From: an uncultured Oscillibacter sp.
Lineage (GTDB): Bacteria > Bacillota > Clostridia > Oscillospirales > Oscillospiraceae
DNA: 64,000 nucleotides
Assembly: GCA_910583695.1 (NCBI GenBank)
Contig: CAJTZL010000001.1
Span: forward strand, 1-64,000
Reading direction: 5' to 3'
Below, piece after piece: positions 42,390 through 51,182 of the stretch. Position numbers and translations under genes: made by a program. The notes under the pieces are model-generated. The model did not search any database and was not told where the DNA came from. It worked only from the letters and a program-made list of their open reading frames with translations. How positions within the stretch are numbered: position 1 is the first letter of the stretch; each line of letters opens with the position of its first letter.

Positions 42390-43443
42390 AAAAATCCAGT
42401 CCTCCCAGCTTCATGACCATGGCCCCCCACATGAGCCCAGACCCAAAGGCGGACAGGCAGCAGGTCTTCTCCTCCGGAGCCCTCAGCTCCTCCGCCAGAT
42501 TGTAGGTTGCGCACACCGGAATGCAGGCCCCGGAGGAATTGCCGAACTCCTCCACCACGTTCATAGGCATCTTCTCATAGGGAATGTTCAGCTTCTCCGC
42601 CAGCTTCCGCAGCATGAAGCGGTTGGGCTGATGGAAGAGATACCAGTCAATGTCATCCTTCGCCAGCCCCGCGTGGGCCAGCGTTTCCTCAATCAACGGC
42701 GGGACCTTCGTCTGCATGAAGTTGAACACGTCCGCTCCCTGCATGGTGAGGTTATCCAGCGCGCGAAAATTTCCGTCGCCGTCCTGGTCCTCCAGCTTCG
42801 CGGTCTCCGGCGTGCCGGGCATCCGGGAGCCCCCGGCAGGAATGGTCAGCGCTTGGCCAAGACCGCCGTTGTTGTAGATGACGGCGGGAATATCCCCGGC
42901 TCCCGGCCGGTTCTCCACCACCGCAATGCCCGCGGCGTCCCCAGCCAGAGGATAGCTGTTCCGGTCCCTTTTGGAGACCCGCCTGCTCAGCACATCTGTG
43001 GCAATGGCCACGGCCTTTTTTCCCTCCTCCAGGTGGTCCAGCAGGAGAAGGGACTCCGCCAGCGCCATGAGGAATCCCCCGCAGCCCTGGCTGATATCCA
43101 CGCAGAAAACGGACTCGGGCAGTGCAAATTTCCCGTGGAGAATGGAGCTCACCGGCGGGATGAAATGGTCCGGATAGGAACAGCCCACCACCAGTGCCCC
43201 GATTTCCTCCCGGCGGAGCCAGCCTGCCTCAAAGATGCGGTCCAGCCCCGCCGCCGCCAGATCGGAAGCCGCCGTAGTCTCCTTGACAATGGAATGACGT
43301 TTGAAGTCCATCACCTTTTGAAGACGGAGGGTCTGCTTTGGCGGGAAGCTGTAATTTCCCACCTCGTCCTCAAAGGCGACGCTGGCGGCGGGCAGCACGC
43401 TGAGCAGGCCGGTGATCCGCTTGTCATGAAAGACGGTTCTCAC
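42364..43443 (-). CDS. 3-oxoacyl-ACP synthase III-like enzyme (second copy)
   Basis: A 359-residue FabH-fold enzyme with an intact triad: C121 in DISQGCGGFLMALAE, H271 in YLFHQPNRFMLRKL and N302 in EEFGNSSGACIPV. It is not closely similar to the first copy, so the two probably use different starter units. It overlaps the second ACP gene by 4 bases (ATGA) and the MBL gene by 26, giving a tightly coupled trio. Confidence 0.9.
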   Translation of the reverse strand: MRTVFHDKRITGLLSVLPAASVAFEDEVGNYSFPPKQTLRLQKVMDFKRHSIVKETTAASDLAAAGLDRIFEAGWLRREEIGALVVGCSYPDHFIPPVSSILHGKFALPESVFCVDISQGCGGFLMALAESLLLLDHLEEGKKAVAIATDVLSRRVSKRDRNSYPLAGDAAGIAVVENRPGAGDIPAVIYNNGGLGQALTIPAGGSRMPGTPETAKLEDQDGDGNFRALDNLTMQGADVFNFMQTKVPPLIEETLAHAGLAKDDIDWYLFHQPNRFMLRKLAEKLNIPYEKMPMNVVEEFGNSSGACIPVCATYNLAEELRAPEEKTCCLSAFGSGLMWGAMVMKLGGLDFCEMLVSDC

Positions 43444-43673
43444 GCCAGGGTCCCCCCGCTCTTTACAACCAGCCCGGCAATGGAATCCACACTGCTGAAA
43501 TTCTCCGGCAGAATGTCCAGGCCGTCGATCAGGATATGGAAGGCCTCCTCCAGCCCGCTCACCAGAGCCACCACGTCGAAGGAATCCAGGTACCCGTCTT
43601 CGATGAAATTTTCACTGGCGGAAAAGTCAAACTCCGGGCGGAGATCCGATAGCATTTGAAGAATCTTGTCCAT
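43440..43673 (-). CDS. Acyl carrier protein (second copy)
   Basis: A 77-residue carrier protein. The phosphopantetheine serine is S31 in EDGYLDSFDVVALVSGLEEA. The motif resembles carrier proteins that pair with stand-alone adenylating ligases (DltC type). It lies 13 bases after the GNAT gene and overlaps KAS-III by 4. It is the likely partner of the AMP-forming ligase at 44.5-46.0 kb. Confidence 0.9.
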   Translation of the reverse strand: MDKILQMLSDLRPEFDFSASENFIEDGYLDSFDVVALVSGLEEAFHILIDGLDILPENFSSVDSIAGLVVKSGGTLA

Positions 43674-43686
43674 GGGAAACGCCTCC

Positions 43687-44493
43687 TTATCGGTAAATCA
43701 GAATTGCGTCCTGCAGGCCGTCAAAGGTCATGCCGTTTTGCCGGTGCCGGCGGAGAGGACCTTCGTTGCCCTCTTCCACCCAGGTTGTGAAGGTCAGGCT
43801 GTCCCGGTATTGGTTGAGGCAGTGCTGCAGCAGAATCCCCCCAAACCCGGAACCCCGGTATTTCGTTTCCACTACGCCCTGGTAAATGTAAATCCCATGG
43901 CGGCCGATCCGCTCCAGGCATTCCACCGCGGCAACGGCGCCGTCTTTCCGGATGCAGTACACCAGACGGTCCTCAATCAGATCCAGCAGCTTTTTCCGGC
44001 TGGGCAGATGGGAGACGTAGGGATCAAAGGTCCCTTGGAGCATCTCCAGAATCCGGTCCGCATCCTCCGGGCAGGCCGGTTGGACCAGTCCTTCCGGTAC
44101 GGGGACAAAGGGAACCTTTCCGCCCCGCAGGCGCAGCATCCGTGTATAGGGCTCAAAGCCCGCTTCGCAGAGCAGCCGGGAAACCGCGTCCACCTGCTCC
44201 CGCTTTCCCACGCAGTCCGCAACGACGGGCCGCCGGGAGTCCTGCCGCAGCAGTTCCGCCAGAGACGGGGCGGCCTCCGGTGAGGAGAGGTAAAAATGCA
44301 GCCGCGTCACTCCCACGTCCTCGCAAAACAGGGCAACGGCTTCCTCGTTATATGCCAAGCGGGAGGACTCCTGTCCGGAAAATTCCGTCAGCGCCGGCAG
44401 GGAGAGGAAATTGTTGCAAATGCATGGCCCTTGTTGTTTCAGCCGAGTCACCTGGGCAAACAGCTCCTGTACGTCAAACACTCTGCACCTCAC
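43687..44493 (-). CDS. GNAT-family acyltransferase with extra N-terminal half
   Basis: A 268-residue protein. The C-terminal ~130 residues form a GNAT domain (QPACPEDADRILEMLQGTFD, YQGVVETKYRGSGFGGILLQ with the R-G-x-G-F-G cofactor motif). The N-terminal half is a separate, partly similar fold, so this may be a double-GNAT. It overlaps the AMP-ligase gene by 20 bases. In this setting it may transfer the acyl group from the second ACP rather than from acetyl-CoA; that is inference. Confidence 0.83.
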   Translation of the reverse strand: MRCRVFDVQELFAQVTRLKQQGPCICNNFLSLPALTEFSGQESSRLAYNEEAVALFCEDVGVTRLHFYLSSPEAAPSLAELLRQDSRRPVVADCVGKREQVDAVSRLLCEAGFEPYTRMLRLRGGKVPFVPVPEGLVQPACPEDADRILEMLQGTFDPYVSHLPSRKKLLDLIEDRLVYCIRKDGAVAAVECLERIGRHGIYIYQGVVETKYRGSGFGGILLQHCLNQYRDSLTFTTWVEEGNEGPLRRHRQNGMTFDGLQDAILIYR

Positions 44494-46006
44494 CCTTCAG
44501 CCGCAGCCGGTCGATCTTTCCATTGGCATTTCGGGGAAGCTCCTCCATATGGACGAGCCGCCCGGGGATCATGTACCGGGGAAGCTGCTTTCCGATTTCC
44601 CGCCGGAAAACCGCCGCGTCCAGAGGTCCCTCCGATTCATAGAAAAACACGATCTCCTTTTTTTCGTGGTCGTATACGGCACAGCCGTTGTTCACAAGCC
44701 GGAGCGTGTTGACGGCCACGTGCTCAATCTCGCCCAACTCCACACGATAGCCAGAGTGCTTGATCAAACTGTCCTTTCGGCCCTTGAAGACAATCTCTCC
44801 CCGACGGTTGCGGAACACCATGTCGCCGGTGCGGTAGATGCGCTCCGGATATGCCGTGTTCAGCGGGTTCTGCACAAACGCCGCCGCCGTCTTTTCCGGG
44901 TCGTTATAATAACCCAGGGCCAGAGAGGAGCCCCGGACACACAGCTCGCCTTCCTCGTCCGGTCCCGCCGGACGGTCCTGCTCATTTAAAATTAAAACAT
45001 CCGTGTTACGGCAGGGATAGCCGATGGGGATGGGCTCCTCGTCCGGAATCTCCCGGTCCACAATGAGATAGGTACAGTCCAGCGTGATCTCGATGGGACC
45101 GTAGAGATTGACAAAAACGACCGACGGCAGATTCCGGCGCCAGATGTTGAACTGCTTGGTGGGAAAAACCTCTCCCGCAAACCACACCATTTTCAAATCC
45201 GGAAGCGGGACCTTCTCCAACAGTCCCATATTGGCAATATTTACCATAATTGTGGGTACCCAGAAGAGAAAGGTCACGCGTCGTTCCTGAAGCAATTGCA
45301 GAATGCGGGCCGGGAAGGCGGCCATGGCGTCCGGAATCAGCACCAGCGTGCTGGACCTTGCCATCATCATGCACAGCTCAAAGCTGTAGATGTCAAACAC
45401 ACTGGGGGAAAGACTGCCAACGATTTCCTCCCCGCCGATCGGTGTGGCCTCCAGGGCCCATTCTGTAAAGTCAAGAAAGCTCCGGTGGTTCAGCACTACG
45501 CTCTTCGGCGTTCCCGTGGAGCCGGAGGTATTGATCAGGCACAGCGGATCCGTGTCGATGATGCGCTCCAGCCCCTGCCGAATCGCCCGCTCCTCCTCCC
45601 CGCCGGCGGAGGGGAGCTCCCCGTCAAGGAGGAGTGTTTTCTCCTCCGGCCAAACGGCGGCCAGCGCCGTCTGGTGGGCCTCGTCCGTCAGCACGCAGAG
45701 GGGTCGGACCAGTTCCAGAATGTTGGCAATCCGCTGGGCGGGCGTCTTTACATCCAGATTCATGTAGGCGTTTCCGGAGTAGAGAATCCCCAGGCCGCCG
45801 GCAGCACACTTGATGCTCTTGGGCAGATAGACCGCCACAGGGCGGCGTATCTCCCCGCCGAAGGTCCGCCGCAGCAGGGCCGCAACGGCCAGTGCCTCCC
45901 GCGCCAGGGCGGAGAAGGTGATTTCCCTTCCGCCGTCCACAATGGCAGTTTTTTCGGGGACCTCCGCCAGAGTCTCCTCAAAATATTCCAGGATATTTTT
46001 GATCAT
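44474..46006 (-). CDS. AMP-forming acyl/aminoacyl ligase (DltA-like adenylation protein)
   Basis: A 510-residue adenylation protein; the ATG at 46006 has AGGAGG 5 bases upstream. Motifs in order: INTSGSTGTPKSVVLNHRSF (ATP P-loop), SLSPSVFDIYSFELCMMMA, FVNLYGPIEITLDCTYLIVD, YRTGDMVFRNRRGEIVFKGR, IKHSGYRVELGEIEHVA and RNANGKIDRLRL with the catalytic Lys. The form is that of stand-alone amino-acid-activating proteins that load a carrier protein. It is upstream of the second ACP. The substrate acid cannot be read reliably. Confidence 0.9.
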   Translation of the reverse strand: MIKNILEYFEETLAEVPEKTAIVDGGREITFSALAREALAVAALLRRTFGGEIRRPVAVYLPKSIKCAAGGLGILYSGNAYMNLDVKTPAQRIANILELVRPLCVLTDEAHQTALAAVWPEEKTLLLDGELPSAGGEEERAIRQGLERIIDTDPLCLINTSGSTGTPKSVVLNHRSFLDFTEWALEATPIGGEEIVGSLSPSVFDIYSFELCMMMARSSTLVLIPDAMAAFPARILQLLQERRVTFLFWVPTIMVNIANMGLLEKVPLPDLKMVWFAGEVFPTKQFNIWRRNLPSVVFVNLYGPIEITLDCTYLIVDREIPDEEPIPIGYPCRNTDVLILNEQDRPAGPDEEGELCVRGSSLALGYYNDPEKTAAAFVQNPLNTAYPERIYRTGDMVFRNRRGEIVFKGRKDSLIKHSGYRVELGEIEHVAVNTLRLVNNGCAVYDHEKKEIVFFYESEGPLDAAVFRREIGKQLPRYMIPGRLVHMEELPRNANGKIDRLRLKGEVQSV

Positions 46007-46026
46007 AGCAACCTCCTGCGGCCGTC

Positions 46027-46887
46027 TCAGCAATGCGTAACCCGTTCGCCGTCTTTTCCAAAGGTGTAAATATGGGTCAGGTCCCGCTCCGTGTAAGGCT
46101 CCACAAGGCTGAACGGGTCGCGCCGTATGCGTCCAGCCACTTCCTGAAAAATGATTTCCTCGGCGATGCAGGCCAGTTCCCCGTCTCCCAGACGCTCCAC
46201 CTTCAAATGTCCGGTCTCCGCAAGCACGCTCTTGAGAAAGCCAATGTTTTTCAGCTTCACACCGCCGCACTGGGTATGAATCGCCTGGGTGTGCCGGAAG
46301 GTCTGCCCGTCATGGCCGGTGATGTTCCCTGTAAAGAACATGTCAAAGCGGTAAGGAACCTCCAGGACCTTTTCAATGTAATGGATGTAGGTAAAATGTT
46401 CGGCGAAGTCCGCCCCCAAAAAAAGGAATTTTACATTCCCCGCCCGGTGCAGGCGGTCAAAGCCCGAGTCTGGGCCGAAGCTGTGGCCCGTCGGCCTGCC
46501 CGCCGTCAAGTCGGTCCGCGCTCCGGCCACCGACAGGGAAAGCAGCGGGTCCAGGGAGCGGCACACCTCGGGGCGCGTGCGGATATATTCAACCAAAGCG
46601 CCCATGCTGGTGCGGCTCCGGCGGACATCGTAGTTCTCATGATTGGCAAAGCTGTAGGAAAACGCAGGAAACACCAGAGTGGGAACCTGCAAATCCAGAA
46701 GAACCTCATAAAGGGCCTGTAAGTAGCCCTTTCTTCCCAGGGCCCGGTTCGGCCGCCCGAACAGCAGAGCCGTGTGGACAAATAAGATTTCACACGCATC
46801 GGCTCCCACGGCCCTCAATCCCTTGAGGACATCCTCCCGGGTCCAGAGCCGTCCGGCGGAATCTGAAAAAAGCCCTATATTCTCCAT
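46027..46887 (-). CDS. AAC(3)-family N-acyltransferase
   Basis: A 286-residue protein of the aminoglycoside 3-N-acetyltransferase family; I chose the ATG at 46887 (GAGGAGC upstream). EILFVHTALLFGRPNRA, VPTLVFPAFSYSFANHEN, PTGHSFGPDSGFDRLHRAG and KFLFLGADFAEHFTYIHYIE are typical. In glycan clusters, family members acylate amino sugars. Antibiotic resistance is unlikely given the location between an SDR and an AMP-ligase. Its donor may be an acyl-ACP or acyl-CoA. Confidence 0.87.
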   Translation of the reverse strand: MENIGLFSDSAGRLWTREDVLKGLRAVGADACEILFVHTALLFGRPNRALGRKGYLQALYEVLLDLQVPTLVFPAFSYSFANHENYDVRRSRTSMGALVEYIRTRPEVCRSLDPLLSLSVAGARTDLTAGRPTGHSFGPDSGFDRLHRAGNVKFLFLGADFAEHFTYIHYIEKVLEVPYRFDMFFTGNITGHDGQTFRHTQAIHTQCGGVKLKNIGFLKSVLAETGHLKVERLGDGELACIAEEIIFQEVAGRIRRDPFSLVEPYTERDLTHIYTFGKDGERVTHC

Positions 46888-46918
46888 AGCACAGCTCCTC
46901 TCCAGGCCGGTTTTGGAA

Positions 46919-47671
46919 TTAGAGAAAGCCTCCGTCGGCCAGGATATTCCGGCCGGTAATTGCAGAGGCGGCATCGCTGATCAGAAACGCACACACCTTG
47001 GCCACCTCTTCCGGCGTCTGCCAGTTGACCGCAGAGGCTCCTCCCCCGCTCTCCAAAAAGTCCCGATTGTCCAATTCCTCCGCCAGACGATCCAGCATTT
47101 CCGTTCTTACTGCGCCGGGGCTCAGGCTGTTCACCCGGATCTTCCGGCCCCGCAGCTCCATGGCCAGCACCGGCACCGCCGCTTCCAGCGCGGCCTTTGA
47201 GGCGACATAGGCCAGTTCATAGGGACGCGGGCGGTGAATCAGCGCCGCCGACAGCGCGACTACGGACGCTCCATCCCGGCTGTACCGTTTTTTCGCAAAC
47301 TGCCGGACCAGCTCTACAAACGAATAGAAGTTTATCTCCATAACCGGCTCCAGCTGTTTCCTGGACAGGGCTCTCAACGGAATCACGCCGGGGATTCCGG
47401 CACAGTGAATCATTCCGTCCAGTCTGCCGGTCTCCGATAACATCTTCCGGAAAAAGGGCTCCAGATCCTCCTGGCCGGAAAAATCCTGTACAAGGGACAG
47501 GTGTCCCTCCCCGGACAGACGCGCCCTTGTTTCCTCCAGCCGCTTCGCATCGCGGCCCGTAAGAACCACCTTCGCCCCCAGCCGGGAGCAGTCCAGCGCC
47601 GCCGCGCGGCCAATCCCGGAGGAAGCCCCCGTAACCAGAACCGTTTTTCCCGTCAAATCTATCGGTTGCAT
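46919..47671 (-). CDS. SDR oxidoreductase, second ketoreductase candidate
   Basis: A 250-residue classical SDR. TVLVTGASSGIGRAAALDCS binds the cofactor, CAGIPGVIPLRALSRKQLEP is in the fold, and the Y-x-x-x-K pair is in YELAYVASKAALEAAVPVLA. GRNILADGGFL is a typical C-terminus. It shares arrangement with the first SDR (39.2 kb): each accompanies one half of the acyl module. It lies 21 bases after the carboxyltransferase gene. Confidence 0.88.
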   Translation of the reverse strand: MQPIDLTGKTVLVTGASSGIGRAAALDCSRLGAKVVLTGRDAKRLEETRARLSGEGHLSLVQDFSGQEDLEPFFRKMLSETGRLDGMIHCAGIPGVIPLRALSRKQLEPVMEINFYSFVELVRQFAKKRYSRDGASVVALSAALIHRPRPYELAYVASKAALEAAVPVLAMELRGRKIRVNSLSPGAVRTEMLDRLAEELDNRDFLESGGGASAVNWQTPEEVAKVCAFLISDAASAITGRNILADGGFL

Positions 47672-47692
47672 CTTCGCTCCCGCCTCCTTTCG

Positions 47693-49222
47693 TCACAGCG
47701 GAATGTTTCCATGGCGCCTCGCGCCCCGCGGCTTTCCGGACAGCGCCTCCAGGGCGGCGGCAATTCTCCGCCGGGTATCCTCCGGCTCCACCACCTCGTC
47801 GATGTACCCCCGGGCGGCGGCCAGATAGGGATTCATATACTGCTGCCGGTACTCCTCCACCAGACGCCCCCGGCCGGCCGGGTCCGCCTGCAAATCTCGG
47901 CGGTACAGGATCTCCACAGCGCCCTCCGCGCCCATTACGGCAATCTCCGCAATGGGCCAGGCGAATACCATGTCCGCCCCCATCCGTTTGCTGTTCATGG
48001 CAATATAGGCGCCGCCGTAAGCCTTTCGCATAATCAGGCTGATCTTGGGGACCGTGGCCTCGGAAAAGGCGTAGAGCAGCTTGGCCCCGTGGCGGATGAT
48101 GCCGCCGTGCTCCTGCTCCATGCCGGGCAGGAAGGCGGGAACGTCAATCAAAATCACCAGCGGAATGTGGAAACAGTCGCAGGTCCGGATAAAGCGGGCC
48201 ATCTTGTCGGAGCTGTCCCGGTCCAGGGAACCGCCCTTATAGGACGGCTGATTCGCCACAAAGCCCACCGGCCTTCCGTCCATCCGGCCCAGGCCCACCA
48301 CCGCGTTGGCGGCCCAGCGGGATTGAACCTCGCAAAAGCTGTCCGCGTCCGCCATCGTCTCGATGACCTTCCGGACGTCGTAGGGCTTCCTGGAATTTTG
48401 CGGGACGATTTCCTCAATCTCGGCGGAGCGATCCACCGGAGTTCCCGGCAAAACCGGCGGCTCCATCTCCGCGTTCCGGGGAAGGTAGCTCAGCAGCGCC
48501 CGGATTCCCTCCAGGCAGGTCCGGTCGTCCGGATAGGAAAAATGGGCCACGCCGCTCTCCGTCGTATGCACCCGCGCTCCGCCCAGGCTTTCGGCGGAGA
48601 TGGTCTCCCCCGTGACGGTCTTGACCACCTTGGGGCCCGTGACAAACATGTAGCTGCTCTCTTCCACCATGAAAATGAAATCGCAGATGGCGGGCGAATA
48701 GCAGGCTCCCCCGGCGCAGGGCCCCATAACGGCGGCGATCTGAGGAATCACGCCGGAGGCCCGGGTGTTCCGGAGGAACATGCCGGAATAGCCGTTCAGG
48801 GAGGCGACGCCCTCTTCGATTCTGGCGCCGCCGCTGTCATTGATGAGTATGATGGGGACCCGCATTTCCATTGCCAGGTCCTGAATGGCGCAGATTTTTT
48901 CCGCGTGGGCCTCCCCCAGGGTGCCGCCGATGACCGTGAAATCCTCGGAAGAGGCGCAGGCCAGACGGCCGTTGATCTTGCCGTAGCCCGTGACGACGCC
49001 GTCTCCGGGAACGCATCGGGCATCCATGCCGCAGGCGGTGTTCCGGGTTTCGATCAGCCCGCCGATCTCCACAAAGGTGCCGGGATCGAAAAGGACCTCC
49101 AGCCGCTCCCGGGCGGTGAGCTTTCCGGCCTCGTGCCGCTGCCGGACTCGCTCCGGCCCGCCTCCTGCCGCGGCCTGCCGCCGCAGGTCATACAGTTTTT
49201 GGTATTGGGTCCTGTCCCACAT
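47693..49222 (-). CDS. Acyl-CoA carboxylase carboxyltransferase (PccB/MmdA-like)
   Basis: A 509-residue crotonase-fold carboxyltransferase; I chose the ATG at 49222. RHEAGKLTARERLEVLFDPG, GGTLGEAHAEKICAIQDLAM, LINDSGGARIEEGVASLNGY, MGPCAGGACYSPAICDFIFM and IAMNSKRMGADMVFAWPIAE are family signatures. With a biotin carboxylase and BCCP it would carboxylate acetyl- or propionyl-CoA; alone or with membrane partners it would be a decarboxylase subunit. No biotin partner is in the window. As first gene of the acyl module it may supply a malonyl- or methylmalonyl-type extender. Confidence 0.93.
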   Translation of the reverse strand: MWDRTQYQKLYDLRRQAAAGGGPERVRQRHEAGKLTARERLEVLFDPGTFVEIGGLIETRNTACGMDARCVPGDGVVTGYGKINGRLACASSEDFTVIGGTLGEAHAEKICAIQDLAMEMRVPIILINDSGGARIEEGVASLNGYSGMFLRNTRASGVIPQIAAVMGPCAGGACYSPAICDFIFMVEESSYMFVTGPKVVKTVTGETISAESLGGARVHTTESGVAHFSYPDDRTCLEGIRALLSYLPRNAEMEPPVLPGTPVDRSAEIEEIVPQNSRKPYDVRKVIETMADADSFCEVQSRWAANAVVGLGRMDGRPVGFVANQPSYKGGSLDRDSSDKMARFIRTCDCFHIPLVILIDVPAFLPGMEQEHGGIIRHGAKLLYAFSEATVPKISLIMRKAYGGAYIAMNSKRMGADMVFAWPIAEIAVMGAEGAVEILYRRDLQADPAGRGRLVEEYRQQYMNPYLAAARGYIDEVVEPEDTRRRIAAALEALSGKPRGARRHGNIPL

Positions 49223-49248
49223 GGATCGGGTTTCCTTTCTCCTTGCAT

Positions 49249-50268
49249 TTACCGGCTTCCATACATCCGCCGGACATAGTCCCGGTACTCTCCCGAGACG
49301 ATTTCCTCCCACCAGCTCCGGTTTTCCAGATACCAGCGGATGGTATTCCGAATGCCCTCTTCAAAGCCGGTCTCCGGCTGCCAGCCCAGCTCCCGGCGGA
49401 GCTTCCCGGAGTCGACGGCATACCGCAGGTCATGGCCCTTCCGGTCCGCCACGTAGGCAATCAGGCTCTCCGGCTTCCCCAGCTCCCGGCAGATGCGGCG
49501 CACCAGAGCGATGTTCTCCAGCTCGCAGTCTCCGCCGATGTTATAGACCTCTCCGGCCCGGCCCTTCCGCAAAATCAAATCGATGGCCCGGCAGTGGTCC
49601 TCCACGTACAGCCAGTCCCGGACGTTCTTCCCCGTGCCGTACACCGGCAGAGGCTTATCCTGCAGGGCGTTGGCAATCATCAGCGGAATCAGCTTCTCCG
49701 GGAACTGCCAGGGCCCGTAGTTGTTGGAGCACCGGGAAACGGTTCCCAGAAAGCCGTAGGTCCGGCAGTAGGCCAGCGTCAGCAGGTCCGCCGAGGCCTT
49801 GGAGGCGCTGTAGGGCGAACTGGCGTGGAGATTCGTCGTCTCCGTGAACCGCAGCTCCGGGCGGTCCAGAGGCAGATCGCCGTAAACCTCATCGGTGGAC
49901 ACCTGATGAAACCGGGACGTTTCGTACTTCCGGCAGGCGTCCAGCAAGGCCGCCGTGCCCATGACGTTGGTCCGGAGAAAAACCTCCGGATCCTCAATGG
50001 AGCGGTCCACATGGCTCTCCGCCGCGAAGTTCACCACCGCTTCGGGACGCTCCTCCTCAAACAGGCGGTCCAGCGCCTCCCGGTCGCAGATATCCCCTTT
50101 CACAAAGCGGAACTTCGGGCATTTCAGAACCGGACGCAGCGTGGAGAGATTTCCGGCATAGGTCAGCCGGTCCAGACAAACCACCCGGTCCCCGGGATGG
50201 GCCTTCCGCCAGTAAAATATAAAGTTTGCACCAATGAACCCGGCGCCGCCGGTAACCAAAACCGTCAT
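49249..50268 (-). CDS. rfbB: dTDP-glucose 4,6-dehydratase
   Basis: A 339-residue extended SDR. The ATG at 50268 has GGGAGG 6 bases upstream. VLVTGGAGFIGANFIFYWRK, VCLDRLTYAGNLSTLRPVLK, NFAAESHVDRSIEDPEVFLR and the catalytic segment HQVSTDEVYGDLPLDR are diagnostic, as is SPYSASKASADLLTLAYCRT. It makes dTDP-4-keto-6-deoxyglucose from the RfbA product. No rfbC or rfbD is present, so the intermediate probably goes to the aminotransferase next door. Confidence 0.97.
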   Translation of the reverse strand: MTVLVTGGAGFIGANFIFYWRKAHPGDRVVCLDRLTYAGNLSTLRPVLKCPKFRFVKGDICDREALDRLFEEERPEAVVNFAAESHVDRSIEDPEVFLRTNVMGTAALLDACRKYETSRFHQVSTDEVYGDLPLDRPELRFTETTNLHASSPYSASKASADLLTLAYCRTYGFLGTVSRCSNNYGPWQFPEKLIPLMIANALQDKPLPVYGTGKNVRDWLYVEDHCRAIDLILRKGRAGEVYNIGGDCELENIALVRRICRELGKPESLIAYVADRKGHDLRYAVDSGKLRRELGWQPETGFEEGIRNTIRWYLENRSWWEEIVSGEYRDYVRRMYGSR

Positions 50269-50284
50269 AGCCAGCCTCCCATGC

Positions 50285-51169
50285 TCAATAGGAAAATCTT
50301 CCTTCCGCCACCCGCCGCAGGTGCTCCCCGTAGGGGGATTTCCCGTAAAGCGCGGCGGCCTCCAGCAGTGCGTCCTGGTCAATCCAGTCGGCCTGATAGG
50401 CAATTTCCTCCGGCGCCGAAATCACCACGCCCTGGCGGTTCTGCACTGCCTCCACAAATACGGCGGCCCGCATCAAGCTGTCCACCGTGCCGGTGTCCAT
50501 CCAGGCGAAGCCCCGGCCCAAGACCTGAACCCGGAGGCGGTCCTCCTCCCAATACAGGCGGTTCAGGTCCGTGATCTCCAGCTCCCCCCGGGAGGAGGGC
50601 GTCAGCCGTCGGGCCAGCTCCGCCGCCCGGCCATCGTAAAAGTAGAGGCCGGTGACGCAGTAGTTGGACCTGGGCTGCCGGGGCTTTTCCTCCAGGGAGA
50701 GGATGCGGTAGTCCCGGTCAAACTCCACCACGCCGAACCGCTCCGGGTCCCGGACGTAATAACCGAAAATGGTGGCCCTGCCGTTCCGGGCGTTTTCCGC
50801 CGCCGTTCGCAGGCTCTTGCGGAACCACCCGCCATAGAAAATGTTGTCCCCCAGCACCATGGCGCAGGGCTCGCCGCCAAGGAACGCCTCCCCAATCAGG
50901 AAGGCTTGGGCCAGCCCCTCCGGCCGGGGCTGCTCCGCATAGGAAAGGCGGATGCCGAAGTGGCTCCCGTCCCCCAGCAGCGTCTGAAACCGGGGAAGGT
51001 CCTCCGGCGTGGAGATCAGCAGGATATCCCGAATCCCCGCCAGCATGAGGGTGGAGAGGGGGTAATAGATCATGGGCTTGTCATAGATGGGCAGCAGCTG
51101 CTTGGACACCACCGCCGTCAGCGGATAAAGACGCGTGCCGGAGCCTCCGGCCAAAAGAATGCCCTTCAT
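50285..51169 (-). CDS. rfbA: Glucose-1-phosphate thymidylyltransferase
   Basis: A 294-residue nucleotidyltransferase; the ATG at 51169 has GGGAGG upstream. [40 protein letters not shown] and [16 protein letters not shown] are diagnostic. It makes dTDP-glucose and lies 16 bases before rfbB. Confidence 0.97.
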   Translation of the reverse strand: MKGILLAGGSGTRLYPLTAVVSKQLLPIYDKPMIYYPLSTLMLAGIRDILLISTPEDLPRFQTLLGDGSHFGIRLSYAEQPRPEGLAQAFLIGEAFLGGEPCAMVLGDNIFYGGWFRKSLRTAAENARNGRATIFGYYVRDPERFGVVEFDRDYRILSLEEKPRQPRSNYCVTGLYFYDGRAAELARRLTPSSRGELEITDLNRLYWEEDRLRVQVLGRGFAWMDTGTVDSLMRAAVFVEAVQNRQGVVISAPEEIAYQADWIDQDALLEAAALYGKSPYGEHLRRVAEGRFSY

Positions 51170-51182
51170 GGCGGTCCTCCCT

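Noticed and set aside
44474-46006. Non-ribosomal peptide synthetase cluster
   Set aside because: There is only one adenylation protein, no condensation domain and no multimodular protein; with separate ACPs and KAS-III it fits a small acyl-ACP system.
46027-46887. Aminoglycoside resistance gene
   Set aside because: The protein belongs to the AAC(3) fold family, but its place within a coupled acyl/sugar operon and the lack of any mobile element make sugar N-acylation the better reading.
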